From Dyella sp. OK004 (GTDB lineage Bacteria; Pseudomonadota; Gammaproteobacteria; Xanthomonadales; Rhodanobacteraceae), in NCBI RefSeq assembly GCF_900114495.1, contig NZ_FOZI01000003.1, positions 434,001 to 498,000 on the forward strand: a DNA stretch of 64,000 bases, in the 5' to 3' direction. Below the pieces are notes generated by a model. It made no database searches, was not told the DNA's origin, and worked only from the letters and a program-made list of their open reading frames with translations. Position 1 is the first letter of the stretch. The number at the start of each line of letters is the position of its first letter. Both the position numbers and the translations under genes were made by a program. Shown here piece after piece: positions 46,151-55,464 of this stretch.

Positions 46151-46708
46151 ATGACGCCTGGGCTAGGAACGAAATTACGCCATTTGATTGAGCTGCTCGA
46201 TGGAGCGGTGGAGGAAGCCTATGCCTCGGCGGGACTGCGTTATCGACCTCGGTTCACGCCGGTAATGCGTGCCTTGATGGTGTGCGAGCCTTCCACGATC
46301 GGACAGATTGCGGAGGCCGCAAAGATCACTCAACCTGCGGCAACGCAGACGGTTGCCTTGATGATCAAGGAAGGGCTGCTCGCCTCCGAACCCGGGCCGG
46401 TTGATGGTCGCCAGCGATTGATCCGCCTATCACCGCGAGGTCGCGCGATGCTGCCGCGACTGCGCGAATGCTGGCAGATAACGCAAATGGCTGCCGATAG
46501 CCTCGATGCATCGCTATCGCGCCCTCTATCGCAGTTACTCGACGAGGCGATCGCGGCACTGGACGCGAAATCGTTCTGCAACCGGATAGCGAAAGCACGC
46601 ACGCAACTATCCAGTGCGGAACCTCTATCTAGTAAGAGTGCTGTGAGGAAGCGCAATACAGGCGCAGGCAAGGACGCCGCGAAAAAGAAACGGACGAGCG
46701 ATGCGTGA
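46151..46708 (+). CDS. MarR-type winged-helix regulator
   Basis: 185 residues. The winged helix reads RALMVCEPSTIGQIAEAAKITQPAATQTVALMIKEGLLASEPGPVDGRQRLIRLSPRGRAML, characteristic of MarR (DGRQRLIRLSPRG in the wing). The C-terminal tail is lysine-rich (KRNTGAGKDAAKKKRTSDA), unusual for the family and possibly a DNA-affinity tail. The gap to the divergent BNR gene contains AT-rich promoter sequence (ACTTATATATTTG just before the ATG). It may regulate that gene. Confidence 0.9.
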   Translation: MTPGLGTKLRHLIELLDGAVEEAYASAGLRYRPRFTPVMRALMVCEPSTIGQIAEAAKITQPAATQTVALMIKEGLLASEPGPVDGRQRLIRLSPRGRAMLPRLRECWQITQMAADSLDASLSRPLSQLLDEAIAALDAKSFCNRIAKARTQLSSAEPLSSKSAVRKRNTGAGKDAAKKKRTSDA

Positions 46709-46816
46709 CTGCCAGCCTTGTGCAAGCACGAAACCTCGCGAGCGACGGCAATAGATACGCGACCACCACTCCATTCCGTCGGCAGATCCCCAATTGAGTT
46801 CACAGGATCTCGCTGT

Positions 46817-46895
46817 GAACTACCGCTACTCCCATGCAAATGGGCACGGCGCCCATGCATATCTTTTAATCAACGTGCAGAAGTACTTGGCGTAG
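46817..46895 (+). promoter_or_regulatory. 79-bp duplicated upstream block, copy A
   Basis: Aligns without gaps to 49063-49141 with 59 of 79 bases identical by hand count; conserved parts include GAACTACCGC, CCCATGC, ATCAAC and TGCAGAA. It ends seven bases before the S41 protease start. I infer a shared regulatory region, possibly for the LysR-type protein encoded between the two copies. Confidence 0.6.
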
Positions 46896-46902
46896 CCCCT
46901 CT

Positions 46903-47919
46903 ATGAAACACATCCTGCTGACCATGTCATTGGCACTCTGCTCCTGCTGCGCAGCCGCCGCCGACCTCGACGCTTCGGTGATCACAGCGAACCATCAACG
47001 CGAAGTGATCGAACAGGCCGCCGAGGTGATCCAGGCCCGCTATGTGGATCCGGCGCTCGGGCGCAAAGTCGCCCAAGCGATTCGCCAGCAGGCCAACACC
47101 GATGCGTTCAAGCACGACCGCGAGCCCGAAGCGTTCGCCCAGGCGCTGACCGTCGAGCTGCGCAAGCTTTCCGGTGATGGGCACTTTCGCATCAACTACA
47201 GTGCGCAGCCGGTGCCCGAGCCCAACGCGCAAACCGCCGATCAATACGAAGAAGACGACGACAGCTGGGCTGGCCCCGCGGTCAACCATGGCTTCGAGAG
47301 TGTGCGGCGCCTGAATGGCGACATTGGTTACCTCGACCTGCGCGTATTCGCACCACCGCGCGTGGCGGCCGACATGCTGCAATCCGCGATGACCTTGCTG
47401 GCACAGTCCAAGGTCCTGATCATCGACTTGCGCAACAACGGCGGCGGCGACAGCAGCATGGACATGCTGATGGCCGCCTACCTACTGGACCAGCCGGCAG
47501 AGATGAGCTCCATCTACGATCGCCCAAGCAACCGGCTTACTCGTGCCACCTCACCGGTATGGGTGCCCGGCCGCCGATTCGGCGGCACCAAGCCGGTCTA
47601 TGTGCTTATCTCGCACAAGACCTTTTCCGCGGCGGAAGCGTTCACTTACGACCTGCAGGCCATGAAGCGCATCACCGTGGTCGGCGAAGCCAGTGGCGGC
47701 GGCGCGCATCCCTATGAGCGTCGGCGCCTCACCGATCATTTCCTGATCAAGTTACCGGAAATGCGCTCGATCAATCCCATCACCGGCACCGACTGGCAGG
47801 GCGTGGGCGTGAAGCCGGATGTGCCGACCCCGCCCGAGCTTGCGCTCGACAAGGCGCTCGAACTGGCACACGCGGCGCTAGCCGAAGCAGCCAGGCCGAG
47901 TGAAAAGTCAACGCACTGA
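46903..47919 (+). CDS. exported S41-family (C-terminal processing/IRBP-like) peptidase
   Basis: 338 residues with a signal peptide (HILLTMSLALCSCCAAAA). An N-terminal helical region (VIEQAAEVIQARYVDPALGRKVAQAI) and core strands GDIGYLDLRVF and VLIIDLRNNGGGDSSM lead to the catalytic serine in SHKTFSAAEAF (Ser242), as in S41 tail-specific proteases and the IRBP-like branch. No PDZ domain is seen, which fits the IRBP-like branch. It may process periplasmic peptides; the substrate is unknown. The start lies directly behind the 79-bp block shared with the LysR region. Confidence 0.9.
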   Translation: MKHILLTMSLALCSCCAAAADLDASVITANHQREVIEQAAEVIQARYVDPALGRKVAQAIRQQANTDAFKHDREPEAFAQALTVELRKLSGDGHFRINYSAQPVPEPNAQTADQYEEDDDSWAGPAVNHGFESVRRLNGDIGYLDLRVFAPPRVAADMLQSAMTLLAQSKVLIIDLRNNGGGDSSMDMLMAAYLLDQPAEMSSIYDRPSNRLTRATSPVWVPGRRFGGTKPVYVLISHKTFSAAEAFTYDLQAMKRITVVGEASGGGAHPYERRRLTDHFLIKLPEMRSINPITGTDWQGVGVKPDVPTPPELALDKALELAHAALAEAARPSEKSTH

Positions 47920-48039
47920 CATTCCGCACTTGCAGGGCCGCCTGTAACAGCCCGCTGCCGCCGCCAGGCGGCAGCCATCTACCCCGTACCATCGCGCCCT
48001 ACTGGCAATAACACGGGCATCGCCTTGCGGCGAGCCGCC

Positions 48040-48145
48040 TTACCCACCAGCCCCCAGGTACTTCGCGAACCAATCCAGCGAACGCTGCAGCATGTCACGC
48101 ACGTGCTTCGAGTCGGCGAATTGATGCCCCTCGTTTCCATTTTTC
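48040..48145 (-). pseudogene. C-terminal remnant of a prolyl-oligopeptidase-like (S9) hydrolase
   Basis: The minus frame reads EGHQFADSKHVRDMLQRSLDWFAKYLGAGG before a stop at 48040. This is the catalytic-His helix typical of the end of S9/dienelactone-hydrolase-type alpha/beta hydrolases (EGH followed by an amphipathic DWF helix). Nothing upstream in this frame belongs to the fold; it runs into the LysR gene. I infer a deletion that left only the last ~32 codons. Confidence 0.65.
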
Positions 48146-48169
48146 CCGGAAACACTCCTGCGTCCGCCG

Positions 48170-49021
48170 TCAATTGGCCAGCTGGTTGACGACCATATCC
48201 AACAGCACCCTGAGTCTTGCGAGCCGACGCATGTCACGGTGATAGCCCATCCAAATATCACGCACAGGCGGCTCTTCGCCTAGATCGATGCGATGGAGTT
48301 GCCCGATGGCGTCGCCCAACGGCCGCGGCAACACGGCAATCCCTACGCCCTCGACACACATACGTGCCTGTACTGAGCGCGAGTTGCTACGAAAGACGAC
48401 GCGCGCGTTCGGGAGTATGCGCTGCAGCCAGGTGACTTCCGGCATGCCGCCAAACGCAAGATTCATCACCAGTAACGATGCGCCTTCCCCATCGCCGAGC
48501 ACTGGGCGCGGATGGTCCATCGACGCATAGACGCCGTAAGGCATGCGAAGCAGTTTGCGGGAAACGACATCCGGCTCGTCGAACGGCTGGATGCGGAACG
48601 CCAGGTCAGCCTCCTGCCGTGACAGGCTGAAAAGCCGCGAATCGGTCAGCAGCTCGACGCTCACGCGCGGATACTGCCTGGAGAACTGGGCGGTGACAGG
48701 TGTCAACACATACTCGGCAAACCAGTCCGCCGATGTGATGCGCAACATGCCATCGAGCTGCCGTCCCTTTCCGGCGAGCTGACGCTGAAAGGCGAGCGCC
48801 TCTTCTTCCATGCGCTCGGCATGGCCGAGCACGAGCGAGCCTTCGTCGGTCAGAACGAAACCATCCTTGGTGCGCTGTAGCAGTTGCTGTCCGAGCGCCT
48901 GTTCAAGTGCCTGCAATCGCCGCCCCATGGTGGGCTGGCTCTGCCCTAATTTGCGCGCGGCACCACCCAGCGTTCCCTCACGGGTAATGGCAAGAAACAC
49001 GCGCAGATCACCCCATTCCAT
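48170..49021 (-). CDS. LysR-family transcriptional regulator
   Basis: 283 residues. The N-terminal helix-turn-helix reads WGDLRVFLAITREGTLGGAARKLGQSQPTMGRRLQALEQALGQQLLQRTKDGFVLT, diagnostic of LysR. The effector domain follows (GMLRITSADWFAEYVLTPVTAQFSRQYPRVSVELLT). ATG 49021 is chosen since the fold begins there; codons up to 49081 add a non-conserved extension. It is divergent from the secreted protein gene at 49255, and the gap carries copy B of the duplicated 79-bp block, a natural binding region. Confidence 0.94.
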   Translation of the reverse strand: MEWGDLRVFLAITREGTLGGAARKLGQSQPTMGRRLQALEQALGQQLLQRTKDGFVLTDEGSLVLGHAERMEEEALAFQRQLAGKGRQLDGMLRITSADWFAEYVLTPVTAQFSRQYPRVSVELLTDSRLFSLSRQEADLAFRIQPFDEPDVVSRKLLRMPYGVYASMDHPRPVLGDGEGASLLVMNLAFGGMPEVTWLQRILPNARVVFRSNSRSVQARMCVEGVGIAVLPRPLGDAIGQLHRIDLGEEPPVRDIWMGYHRDMRRLARLRVLLDMVVNQLAN

Positions 49022-49062
49022 CAACGCCCACCCCTGGTCGAACCCCACGAATTTGTCGCCAT

Positions 49063-49141
49063 GAACTACCGCGCAACCCATTCAATTATGCATGGAACCC
49101 ATGCGCATCTTTCGATCAACATGCAGAAATTTTTGTCGTAG
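49063..49141 (+). promoter_or_regulatory. 79-bp duplicated upstream block, copy B
   Basis: Partner of 46817-46895 (same length, about three quarters identical). It lies in the divergent space between the LysR-type gene and the exported protein gene. Confidence 0.6.
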
Positions 49142-49254
49142 CGTACGCACTCACTCGCCTCCCCAGCGAGCCCGCCCCACCCGTTCGATGAGTTCGATAG
49201 CACGCTTGCGATCCGTACCGATCCAGCTGTTCCACCCCATCCCAAGGAAACGCA

Positions 49255-50760
49255 ATGAAAGCCATGATGCGCAGGACGCTTCCCCTTTGTCTGATGCTCT
49301 CGTTGATGGCTTCATATGGCAGTACTGCAGCTGCTGCAACTCACTCGTTGCACGTAAGTGTGTTGCCGTCGGCGAAAACAAAGATTGCTACCAAGGCTTC
49401 CTTGGCGATGGTCATGCTTCCCGTCGGCGTCACCTTGCGTGACATTGATGGCGGCCCTCAGTACTTCTCCAATAAAGATCCCCGCAGTGCATGGATGGAT
49501 AGCCACATCATGCTGGGCGCATGGATGGAACAGCCGGCTGATGCCACTCAGGTGGGTTATGCCGTGGCGATGGGCAACAACATCTATTGGAACCTCGGCG
49601 GCAAGGCCGGCGATCCGGAGCAGTGGCGCGCTGACTATGACCTGATCCGCGCGGCAGGCATGCACGTTTCCGCACCGGACACCACGCCCAACAGCGGCAC
49701 CGAAACGGTGGCATACGACGGCTGGGACGAGGCGGATATGCAATACGGCGCAGGCGCCAATGGCTGGAACCCCGCTGCGCCCAATGCCAATCTCGACGAC
49801 TGCCTGCCGGCCGGAAGCGAGTGCGGCTACACCGTGGCGAAATGGTCCTACACAGGTCAGCCCACCGGTTATGGTTCGCCGGGTTACCCCATCAACAACA
49901 TGGCCAAGCACCAGGGCTACGGCAAAGGCGTGCTGTTCTGGATGTGGGATTCCGAGGCCGCAGTATTTTTGGGCTACTCGGACATCCTTTCGGCCGACAG
50001 CTATTGGATGACCGATCCCGACCTGGAAGCGAATTCCCAGGGCGGCTGCGCGTTTTTCCCCCATAGCGAAAACATTTGCTATGGCGCGAATCCCGTCGGA
50101 CTGACCCGCATCCAGCGCGCCCTGCCTGCCAACTATGCGTTCAACGTGACGCGACTGCAGACGCTGTCCAGCACGCTCAACCACCAGTCGAAGCCGGTGG
50201 TGGTCGATGTCGAGACGGGCTGCCCCATCTATGGCGGAACGGAGTGCATCACTCCTCCGGCGATGAAGGCGGCGGCCATGCACGGCCTGATCGCCGGTGC
50301 GCGCGGCATCTTGTGGTTCCAGCACAACTTCAGCGGGCCTTGCACCGACTACACCACGCTGATCGACGGCTCGGATCCCAGCACCGGCGATTACAACTGC
50401 CAGCAGACCCCGGGCGTCACCATTCATGACGTGGTGTTGAACATCAAGGCGTTCAACCAGCAGGTGAGCAGCGTGAACAATGCCCTGTTGTCGCCATTCG
50501 CCGATAGCTACGTAAGCCACACGGGCAATGTCGCTGCGATGGCGAAGTACGACGGCAGCCATTTCTACGTCTTCGCCGCCTCCGGCACGCCAGCGACCCC
50601 GCCGCCGGCGAATCAATCGGTGACGTTTACGGTAAAGAGCTCCGGCGCGACCAAGGTCACCGTCGTCAATGAGGGACGTACCATTCCCTTGGTCAATGGC
50701 ACGACGTTTACCGATACCTTCGCCGACGCCAATGCGTATCACGTCTACCGCATGGATTGA
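49255..50760 (+). CDS. exported protein, TIM-barrel glycoside-hydrolase-like, family unassigned
   Basis: 501 residues with a signal peptide (LPLCLMLSLMASYGSTAAA). The body suggests an alpha/beta barrel: GVLFWMWDSEA, VDVETGCP, and GARGILWFQHNF, with acidic residues at strand ends (KPVVVDVE) that could be catalytic. Many Cys pairs (CLPAGSEC, CAFFPHSENIC, CPIYGGTEC, CTDYTTL..NC) hint at disulphides. A C-terminal Ig-like beta domain (SVTFTVKSSGATKVTVVNEGR) ends the protein. AAGGAAA precedes ATG 49255. I cannot name a GH family. It is likely controlled by the divergent LysR-type gene. Confidence 0.75.
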   Translation: MKAMMRRTLPLCLMLSLMASYGSTAAAATHSLHVSVLPSAKTKIATKASLAMVMLPVGVTLRDIDGGPQYFSNKDPRSAWMDSHIMLGAWMEQPADATQVGYAVAMGNNIYWNLGGKAGDPEQWRADYDLIRAAGMHVSAPDTTPNSGTETVAYDGWDEADMQYGAGANGWNPAAPNANLDDCLPAGSECGYTVAKWSYTGQPTGYGSPGYPINNMAKHQGYGKGVLFWMWDSEAAVFLGYSDILSADSYWMTDPDLEANSQGGCAFFPHSENICYGANPVGLTRIQRALPANYAFNVTRLQTLSSTLNHQSKPVVVDVETGCPIYGGTECITPPAMKAAAMHGLIAGARGILWFQHNFSGPCTDYTTLIDGSDPSTGDYNCQQTPGVTIHDVVLNIKAFNQQVSSVNNALLSPFADSYVSHTGNVAAMAKYDGSHFYVFAASGTPATPPPANQSVTFTVKSSGATKVTVVNEGRTIPLVNGTTFTDTFADANAYHVYRMD

Positions 50761-50924
50761 CCGCTCCGCCGCAACCGCGCAGCGCTGCCATCGGGTAGGT
50801 GGCGACCCAGTAATTGCAGATGCATCCGGTCCCGAATTCACGACCGGCTAGGTGGGTGTTGTCGATCAGCTAGCGGTATCCCCTGCCCGTTATCCCATAT
50901 CTCCATCAACAAACGAGACAATCC

Positions 50925-51860
50925 ATGTCGACCAGCAAGACCACGCATTTCCTGGCACGAACCCTTTCGTTGGCTCTGATCGGTGCCTGGGCGGGACCGG
51001 CCCTGAGTGAACAAGGCATCGTCGACCATGTGAATGCGGAGGCCGCCAAAGGGGCCGTCATCACGCATCCACTGCGCGCCAACGTATCGGAGCTGGAAGG
51101 GTCCGGCGGCAACATCACCGTGCTTAGCGGCCCGGACGGTAAGTTTCTGGTCGATGCCGGCATCGCTTTGTCCAAGGCCGCCATGCAGGCGAGTCTGTCC
51201 AAGCTTGGCCCGGCGCCCGTCAAGTATGTCGCGAACACACATTGGCATTGGGATCACTCGGACGGCGATGCGTGGCTTCACGAGGCGGGCGCCACAATCA
51301 TCGCCACACCGCAAACCGTCAGCCATCTCACCAAGGCATCGCGCGTCTCGGATTGGGACCATACCTTCCCCGCCGTCACCGCGGACGGCGTGCCGTCGGT
51401 CCGATTAACAACGGACAAGACTTACACGATGAATGGTGAGTCTGTCGTGGTGCATCCGCTTATGGCGAGCCACACCGACGGCGACATCTCCGTCTACTTC
51501 AAGCATGCCGATGTCCTGGCGACGGGCGACACGTTCTGGAACGGCATTTACCCGTTCATCGATCATGAACACGGCGGCGGCATTAATGGAACCATCGCCG
51601 CGGTCGACTCCTATCTGAAATTCGTTACCGACAAGACGATCATCGTTCCAGGGCATGGCGCGGTGGCGGATCGAAAACAGCTACTTGAGTATCGCGACAT
51701 GCTAATCGCCGTCCGCGATCGCGTCGCGGCACTCAAACATCAGGGTATGACAGTAGCCGAGGTTGTCGCGACCAAACCCACCGAGCCGTTTGACGCCAAG
51801 TGGGGGAAGTTCATCGTTACGCCGGAGCTGTTCACGAGGCTCGTCTACGACGGCGTATGA
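50925..51860 (+). CDS. exported metallo-beta-lactamase-fold hydrolase
   Basis: 311 residues with a signal peptide (LARTLSLALIGAWAGPALS). The zinc site is complete: THWHWDHSDGD (His106, His108, Asp110, His111), a later His in MASHTDGD, Asp in LATGDTFW and His in VPGHGAVAD. The fold begins with GGNITVLSGPDGKFLVDAG. This is a general periplasmic MBL-fold hydrolase; it is not clearly a beta-lactamase, since the family includes lactonases and thioesterases. It stands alone between intergenic gaps. Confidence 0.9.
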   Translation: MSTSKTTHFLARTLSLALIGAWAGPALSEQGIVDHVNAEAAKGAVITHPLRANVSELEGSGGNITVLSGPDGKFLVDAGIALSKAAMQASLSKLGPAPVKYVANTHWHWDHSDGDAWLHEAGATIIATPQTVSHLTKASRVSDWDHTFPAVTADGVPSVRLTTDKTYTMNGESVVVHPLMASHTDGDISVYFKHADVLATGDTFWNGIYPFIDHEHGGGINGTIAAVDSYLKFVTDKTIIVPGHGAVADRKQLLEYRDMLIAVRDRVAALKHQGMTVAEVVATKPTEPFDAKWGKFIVTPELFTRLVYDGV

Positions 51861-51873
51861 GCGACTGTTGATG

Positions 51874-51908
51874 AATAGCCGTCCGTCGTTCGGATGCAGA
51901 CGGCTATT
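51874..51908 (+). terminator. hairpin downstream of MBL-fold hydrolase gene
   Basis: A 10-bp perfect stem (AATAGCCGTC with its complement) and 15-base loop start 13 bases after the stop. No long T-run follows, so its strength is uncertain. Confidence 0.5.
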
Positions 51909-51968
51909 TGAAGCTACGCCCTCTAAACTAGCGATTTCGGCCGCCCGGCGTCGGGCGTCACCGGCGAA

Positions 51969-52955
51969 TCAAGACTTCCATTCCTCGGTGTAGGCAAAGC
52001 GCGTTGGTCGCAGTGACATGTATTGCACGACGCGTGGTCGCTGTGCACGGTTCGGACTGCTGCCATGCGGCAGCAGGTGATGCCAGATAATCATGTCGCC
52101 GCGCTTTGCGGCAACTGGCTTCATCGTCAAGGTGCGCCGCGCATAGTCATGCACATTCACGCCTGAGGGAATGCTTTTCAGCCACTGCTTCAGTGTGTGA
52201 TGAAAGCCCGGTACGCAGCTGAAAGCTCCCTGGTCCTCATCAACGTCGGCGAGATACAGGATGCCCTGCAATTCAAGGCAGTGCGGTTCGGCGAGCGTGG
52301 AATCCCAGTGCAAATGCGGTCCGGGAAACGGCCAGTTTTCGCGCTCCGGTGGATTAAGCCCGCCTTGGTCGATGGTTACCCAAAGATCCTCGCGCCCCCA
52401 CAATTGTGCATGAGCCTTATGAATACGTGGCGCGCGACGATTGGCGACCAGAGCCGGATGCCGCAGTAGCGGCACCCAAATGGAATGGCCCAGCGATTCG
52501 CGATACCAGGACTCCGGGTTGTCGCGGTCCATCCCTAAAAAATCGTAGATGGCCATCTCTGCGATTTCCGCCGCCTCCGAGCTGATCGCGTTGCGCAGGA
52601 TGACGTAGCCATGCTCGTGCCAGTGCACGAGGTCGTCGGCGGTCAGGCCTTCGACATGCTCGAGACTACCGACTTCGGCGCCGACGGCTTCGCCTGCTAG
52701 TGCACGCCGCAAGCGATTCAACGAGACTTCTTTCAGTTCGCCGCCATTGCGCTCCCATACCCAGGCTTCGAATTGCGCATAACTCGGCTGCTGCTGATGC
52801 AAGTAGCGCAGGGTTTCCAGCACATTAAGACGCAAGCCGGCCAGCAACGTCTTCACGACATCCTGCGGTAGCGGCGCAGCAGATCCTGGCGCGCACACGC
52901 GAGCCCAGTAAGTGTGCAGCTCATCGATACCAAGACTTGTCGCCGTCTCGCTCAT
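51969..52955 (-). CDS. phytanoyl-CoA dioxygenase (PhyH) family protein
   Basis: 328 residues. Non-haem Fe(II)/2-oxoglutarate oxygenase fold: HEHGYVILRNAISSEAAEIAE, the HxD pair in PGPHLHWDSTL, the distal His in HHLLPHGSSPNRA, and Arg in RPRVVQYMSL. Residues 1-95 form a helical extension rather than catalytic core. ATG 52955 is set by AAGGAG four bases upstream; the open frame continues to 53126 across a dispersed repeat and is not coding there. Possible substrates are lipids or secondary metabolites; no pathway genes are adjacent. Confidence 0.9.
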   Translation of the reverse strand: MSETATSLGIDELHTYWARVCAPGSAAPLPQDVVKTLLAGLRLNVLETLRYLHQQQPSYAQFEAWVWERNGGELKEVSLNRLRRALAGEAVGAEVGSLEHVEGLTADDLVHWHEHGYVILRNAISSEAAEIAEMAIYDFLGMDRDNPESWYRESLGHSIWVPLLRHPALVANRRAPRIHKAHAQLWGREDLWVTIDQGGLNPPERENWPFPGPHLHWDSTLAEPHCLELQGILYLADVDEDQGAFSCVPGFHHTLKQWLKSIPSGVNVHDYARRTLTMKPVAAKRGDMIIWHHLLPHGSSPNRAQRPRVVQYMSLRPTRFAYTEEWKS

Positions 52956-53269
52956 CGTGCTCCTTACTGCTTCAAAATTTCTTCCAGCCCCTGACGTCTC
53001 GGCGACGCTGCATGGAATCATGAGGCGTTTCGTGTCTGCGGGGAAGGCTGGCTTGGAGCACTCCTTATGCATATGGGTCGCTTGTAGTTTTGGGCCAAAA
53101 GCCCCCTCCCCTACCCGCGATAACACCGACTAATCGAGCAGGGTTTCGATTGTCCACTCAGCTCCTCATCAGGTCTTACCCGCCGGCATACGGCCGTACC
53201 CGGCTCATGGCGAGCAGAAGATCACGACGTGTCGATCGCCCGCGCGGAATATGGGGTTGTCTTGTTGTT
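52956..53269 (+). other. intergenic region with dispersed repeat
   Basis: Contains the PhyH promoter and repeat copy 4 (53102-53144). I see no gene. Confidence 0.6.
53102..53144 (-). repeat. dispersed intergenic repeat, copy 4
   Basis: On the minus strand it reads GATTAGTCGGTGTTATCGCG then GGTAGGGGAGGG, and is followed by a TTTTGGCC-like segment also seen beside copy 5. Confidence 0.75.
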
Positions 53270-54853
53270 TTAGAGGGCCCACCCTTCGCGATACTCGCGA
53301 CGCAGAAACGTGCTGGCGCCCGGCATGTTGGTGATGCGCATGTTCGCCGCGTCGTACTCGATCCTGCCGCCCGCGCGAAGGGACACGACGCCCAGCAGCA
53401 TGACCTCCGTCAGCCGTGCGGCGTACGAGAACGGCGACGACGCTTCCGCCTTCCCCATGCAGGCGTCCACCCAGTTCATCTCGTGCGAGGTCTTGATGCG
53501 CGCGAACGTTTGAGGAGGCGTGCCCACCGAATCATGCAACGACTGCGGCAGCAGGCGCGGGTTCGCGCCGTAGGTCTCGTGGATCAGCTCGCCCTTGTCC
53601 CCAACGTACAGGACACCACCGTCCTTGCTCATCTGCCCGGCTCCCAACGCTTTCAGCCCCGGCGGCAGCAATGCGCCGTCATACCAGGTGAGCTTCACCG
53701 GCGGCCTGTTGCCGCGTGCGGGGAAGTCGTAATGCGTCATCGTCGCCATGGGGTACGACTCCTTGTTGAATGGCGTCGAGACGGTCTCCACGGACGTCGG
53801 AAAACCCAGGTCCAGCGACCAGAACGGGGAATCGATCAGGTGCGCCCCCATGTCGCCGATGGCACCCACACCCCAATCCACCCAGCCGCGCCAGTTGAAC
53901 GGGTGATACAGGGGGTGGTAGTCGATGAGGGGGCCGGGGCCAAGGAAGAGATCCCATGCCAGCCCTTCCGGCTTCGGATAGTTGCCGACCATGGCATTGG
54001 CGAGCCGATCCATCACCGCGTCCTCGTTCCAGCTCGCGTCGTCCGGCCGTGACCTGGCTTGCGGACGTGGAATTCCCTGCGGCCAGTAGGCAAGTGGGCG
54101 ATTCGTCCAGGCGTGGACCTCGCGAACATCGCCGATCGCCCCAGCCGCGATGTACTCGTTGATTAACCGGGCATCGTCGGTTGAGTGCCCCTGGTTTCCC
54201 ATCTGCGTGACGAGCCTGGGATTGTCTTTCGCTTTCCTGGACAGTTCGCGAGCTTCATAAATCGACCAGGTGAGTGGCTTCTGCAGATACACGTGCTTGC
54301 CATGGCTCATCGCCGCGCTGGCGATCACCGCATGCAGGTGATCCGGCGTCGCAATGACCACCGCGTCGATGTCCTTCTGCTGTTCGAGCATCCGGCGGTA
54401 GTCGGTATAGCGCTTGATCGAATTGAACTTGCTGGAAAGCAGCCTTGTCTGCTCGATCTCGTCCTGCAGCTCCCGGCGTTCTTTAGCGGTCTGGGCCTTG
54501 TCGAGGCGTGCCTGCGCTTTCCCCAGCCCGTCGACCATTCCGCGAAAGGACTTCTCCGTATAGCGCCAGTCCACATCGCACAGGGCGACGATGTTCTCGC
54601 CAGCCAGCGCGCGCATGTTGTGCATGCCCATGCCACCGACACCGATGCCGGCAATGTTCAATCGATCGCTGGGCGGCGTATAGCCGGGCCCGCCCAGGAC
54701 GTGGCGGGGCACGATCATCAGCCCGGCCGCGGCGATGGCCGTGCCCGTGAGGAATTCGCGGCGGGAGAGCTTGCCGCTCGCCTCCGTATCCCCGGAGGCT
54801 CCACTGGCGCAATGGCTCTGCTTCTCTTTCGCGATTTTCGATTCATCCGTCAT
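53270..54853 (-). CDS. Tat-exported Gfo/Idh/MocA-family oxidoreductase
   Basis: 527 residues. A twin-arginine signal (SRREFLTGTAIAAAG) follows a polar 30-residue lead. The Rossmann fold opens NIAGIGVGGMGMHNMRALAG, then VALCDVD; the EKP-like box is VYLQKPLTWS, and the catalytic-domain motif GNQGHS plus GVGAIGDMGAHLID are typical of the large secreted Gfo/Idh/MocA proteins. These bind NAD(P) tightly and act on sugars or inositols; some are GH109 glycosidases. Start ATG 54853 is the codon nearest upstream of the Tat motif. It opens the carbohydrate region. Confidence 0.9.
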   Translation of the reverse strand: MTDESKIAKEKQSHCASGASGDTEASGKLSRREFLTGTAIAAAGLMIVPRHVLGGPGYTPPSDRLNIAGIGVGGMGMHNMRALAGENIVALCDVDWRYTEKSFRGMVDGLGKAQARLDKAQTAKERRELQDEIEQTRLLSSKFNSIKRYTDYRRMLEQQKDIDAVVIATPDHLHAVIASAAMSHGKHVYLQKPLTWSIYEARELSRKAKDNPRLVTQMGNQGHSTDDARLINEYIAAGAIGDVREVHAWTNRPLAYWPQGIPRPQARSRPDDASWNEDAVMDRLANAMVGNYPKPEGLAWDLFLGPGPLIDYHPLYHPFNWRGWVDWGVGAIGDMGAHLIDSPFWSLDLGFPTSVETVSTPFNKESYPMATMTHYDFPARGNRPPVKLTWYDGALLPPGLKALGAGQMSKDGGVLYVGDKGELIHETYGANPRLLPQSLHDSVGTPPQTFARIKTSHEMNWVDACMGKAEASSPFSYAARLTEVMLLGVVSLRAGGRIEYDAANMRITNMPGASTFLRREYREGWAL

Positions 54854-55054
54854 GGGCGCTGCAACCCCGGGTTGGATATCGATATCCGATGCGCAGCATT
54901 CTGGCCGCAACGAGATCAGGGGATCAAGGTGACCCGTTCGGGACGTCACGCGGACTGAGGACAGCCACTGGCCGATGTCTGTCGCCGCTATATGCAACTG
55001 GCGGCCGCGGACATCCGCGTACGGGGCCGTGTCCGCAATAGATCGGAAGTTGAC

Positions 55055-55120
55055 CTCTCCTACCCTTGATAACTTGCCCTAATCGCCCTGCCCTCGTTCG
55101 CTTCCGGCCAAAAGCAGCCC
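55055..55120 (-). repeat. dispersed intergenic repeat, copy 5
   Basis: Longest version: on the minus strand CTGCTTTTGGCCGGAAGCGA, then GAGGGCAGGGCGATTAGGGC and AAGTTATCAAGGGTAGG. Confidence 0.8.
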
Positions 55121-55464
55121 TTGGTATCGAGGTTTTTCGACGATGCGTAAATCCAATCCAATTTGTCATTAGGTGAATGACGGAACGCGCGTTCGAATAC
55201 CTTACGTCCACTACGTGTGAGCCACAAAGATTCGCATCTCTGGATTGATCGTGCGCAGCTCATCGAGGTTCGCGTGGCCTGGCAAGGAGCCCTTGTTCGC
55301 CGGCGCGGACAGCTTCACGCGGATTCTGGCGCGTGGCGACTCAGTCCTTTTGCAATGCAACAAGCATCACGCCGCGAAAGCGGGTTACAGTTGAACGCAG
55401 GCATTGATCGCTGAGCATCCGGACATCGGGTCCATTACGTCATGGCCTTTTTTTAGATATTGAA

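Noticed and set aside
52956-53126. N-terminal extension of the PhyH protein
   Set aside because: It spans a dispersed repeat and lacks an SD site, while AAGGAG sits just before ATG 52955.
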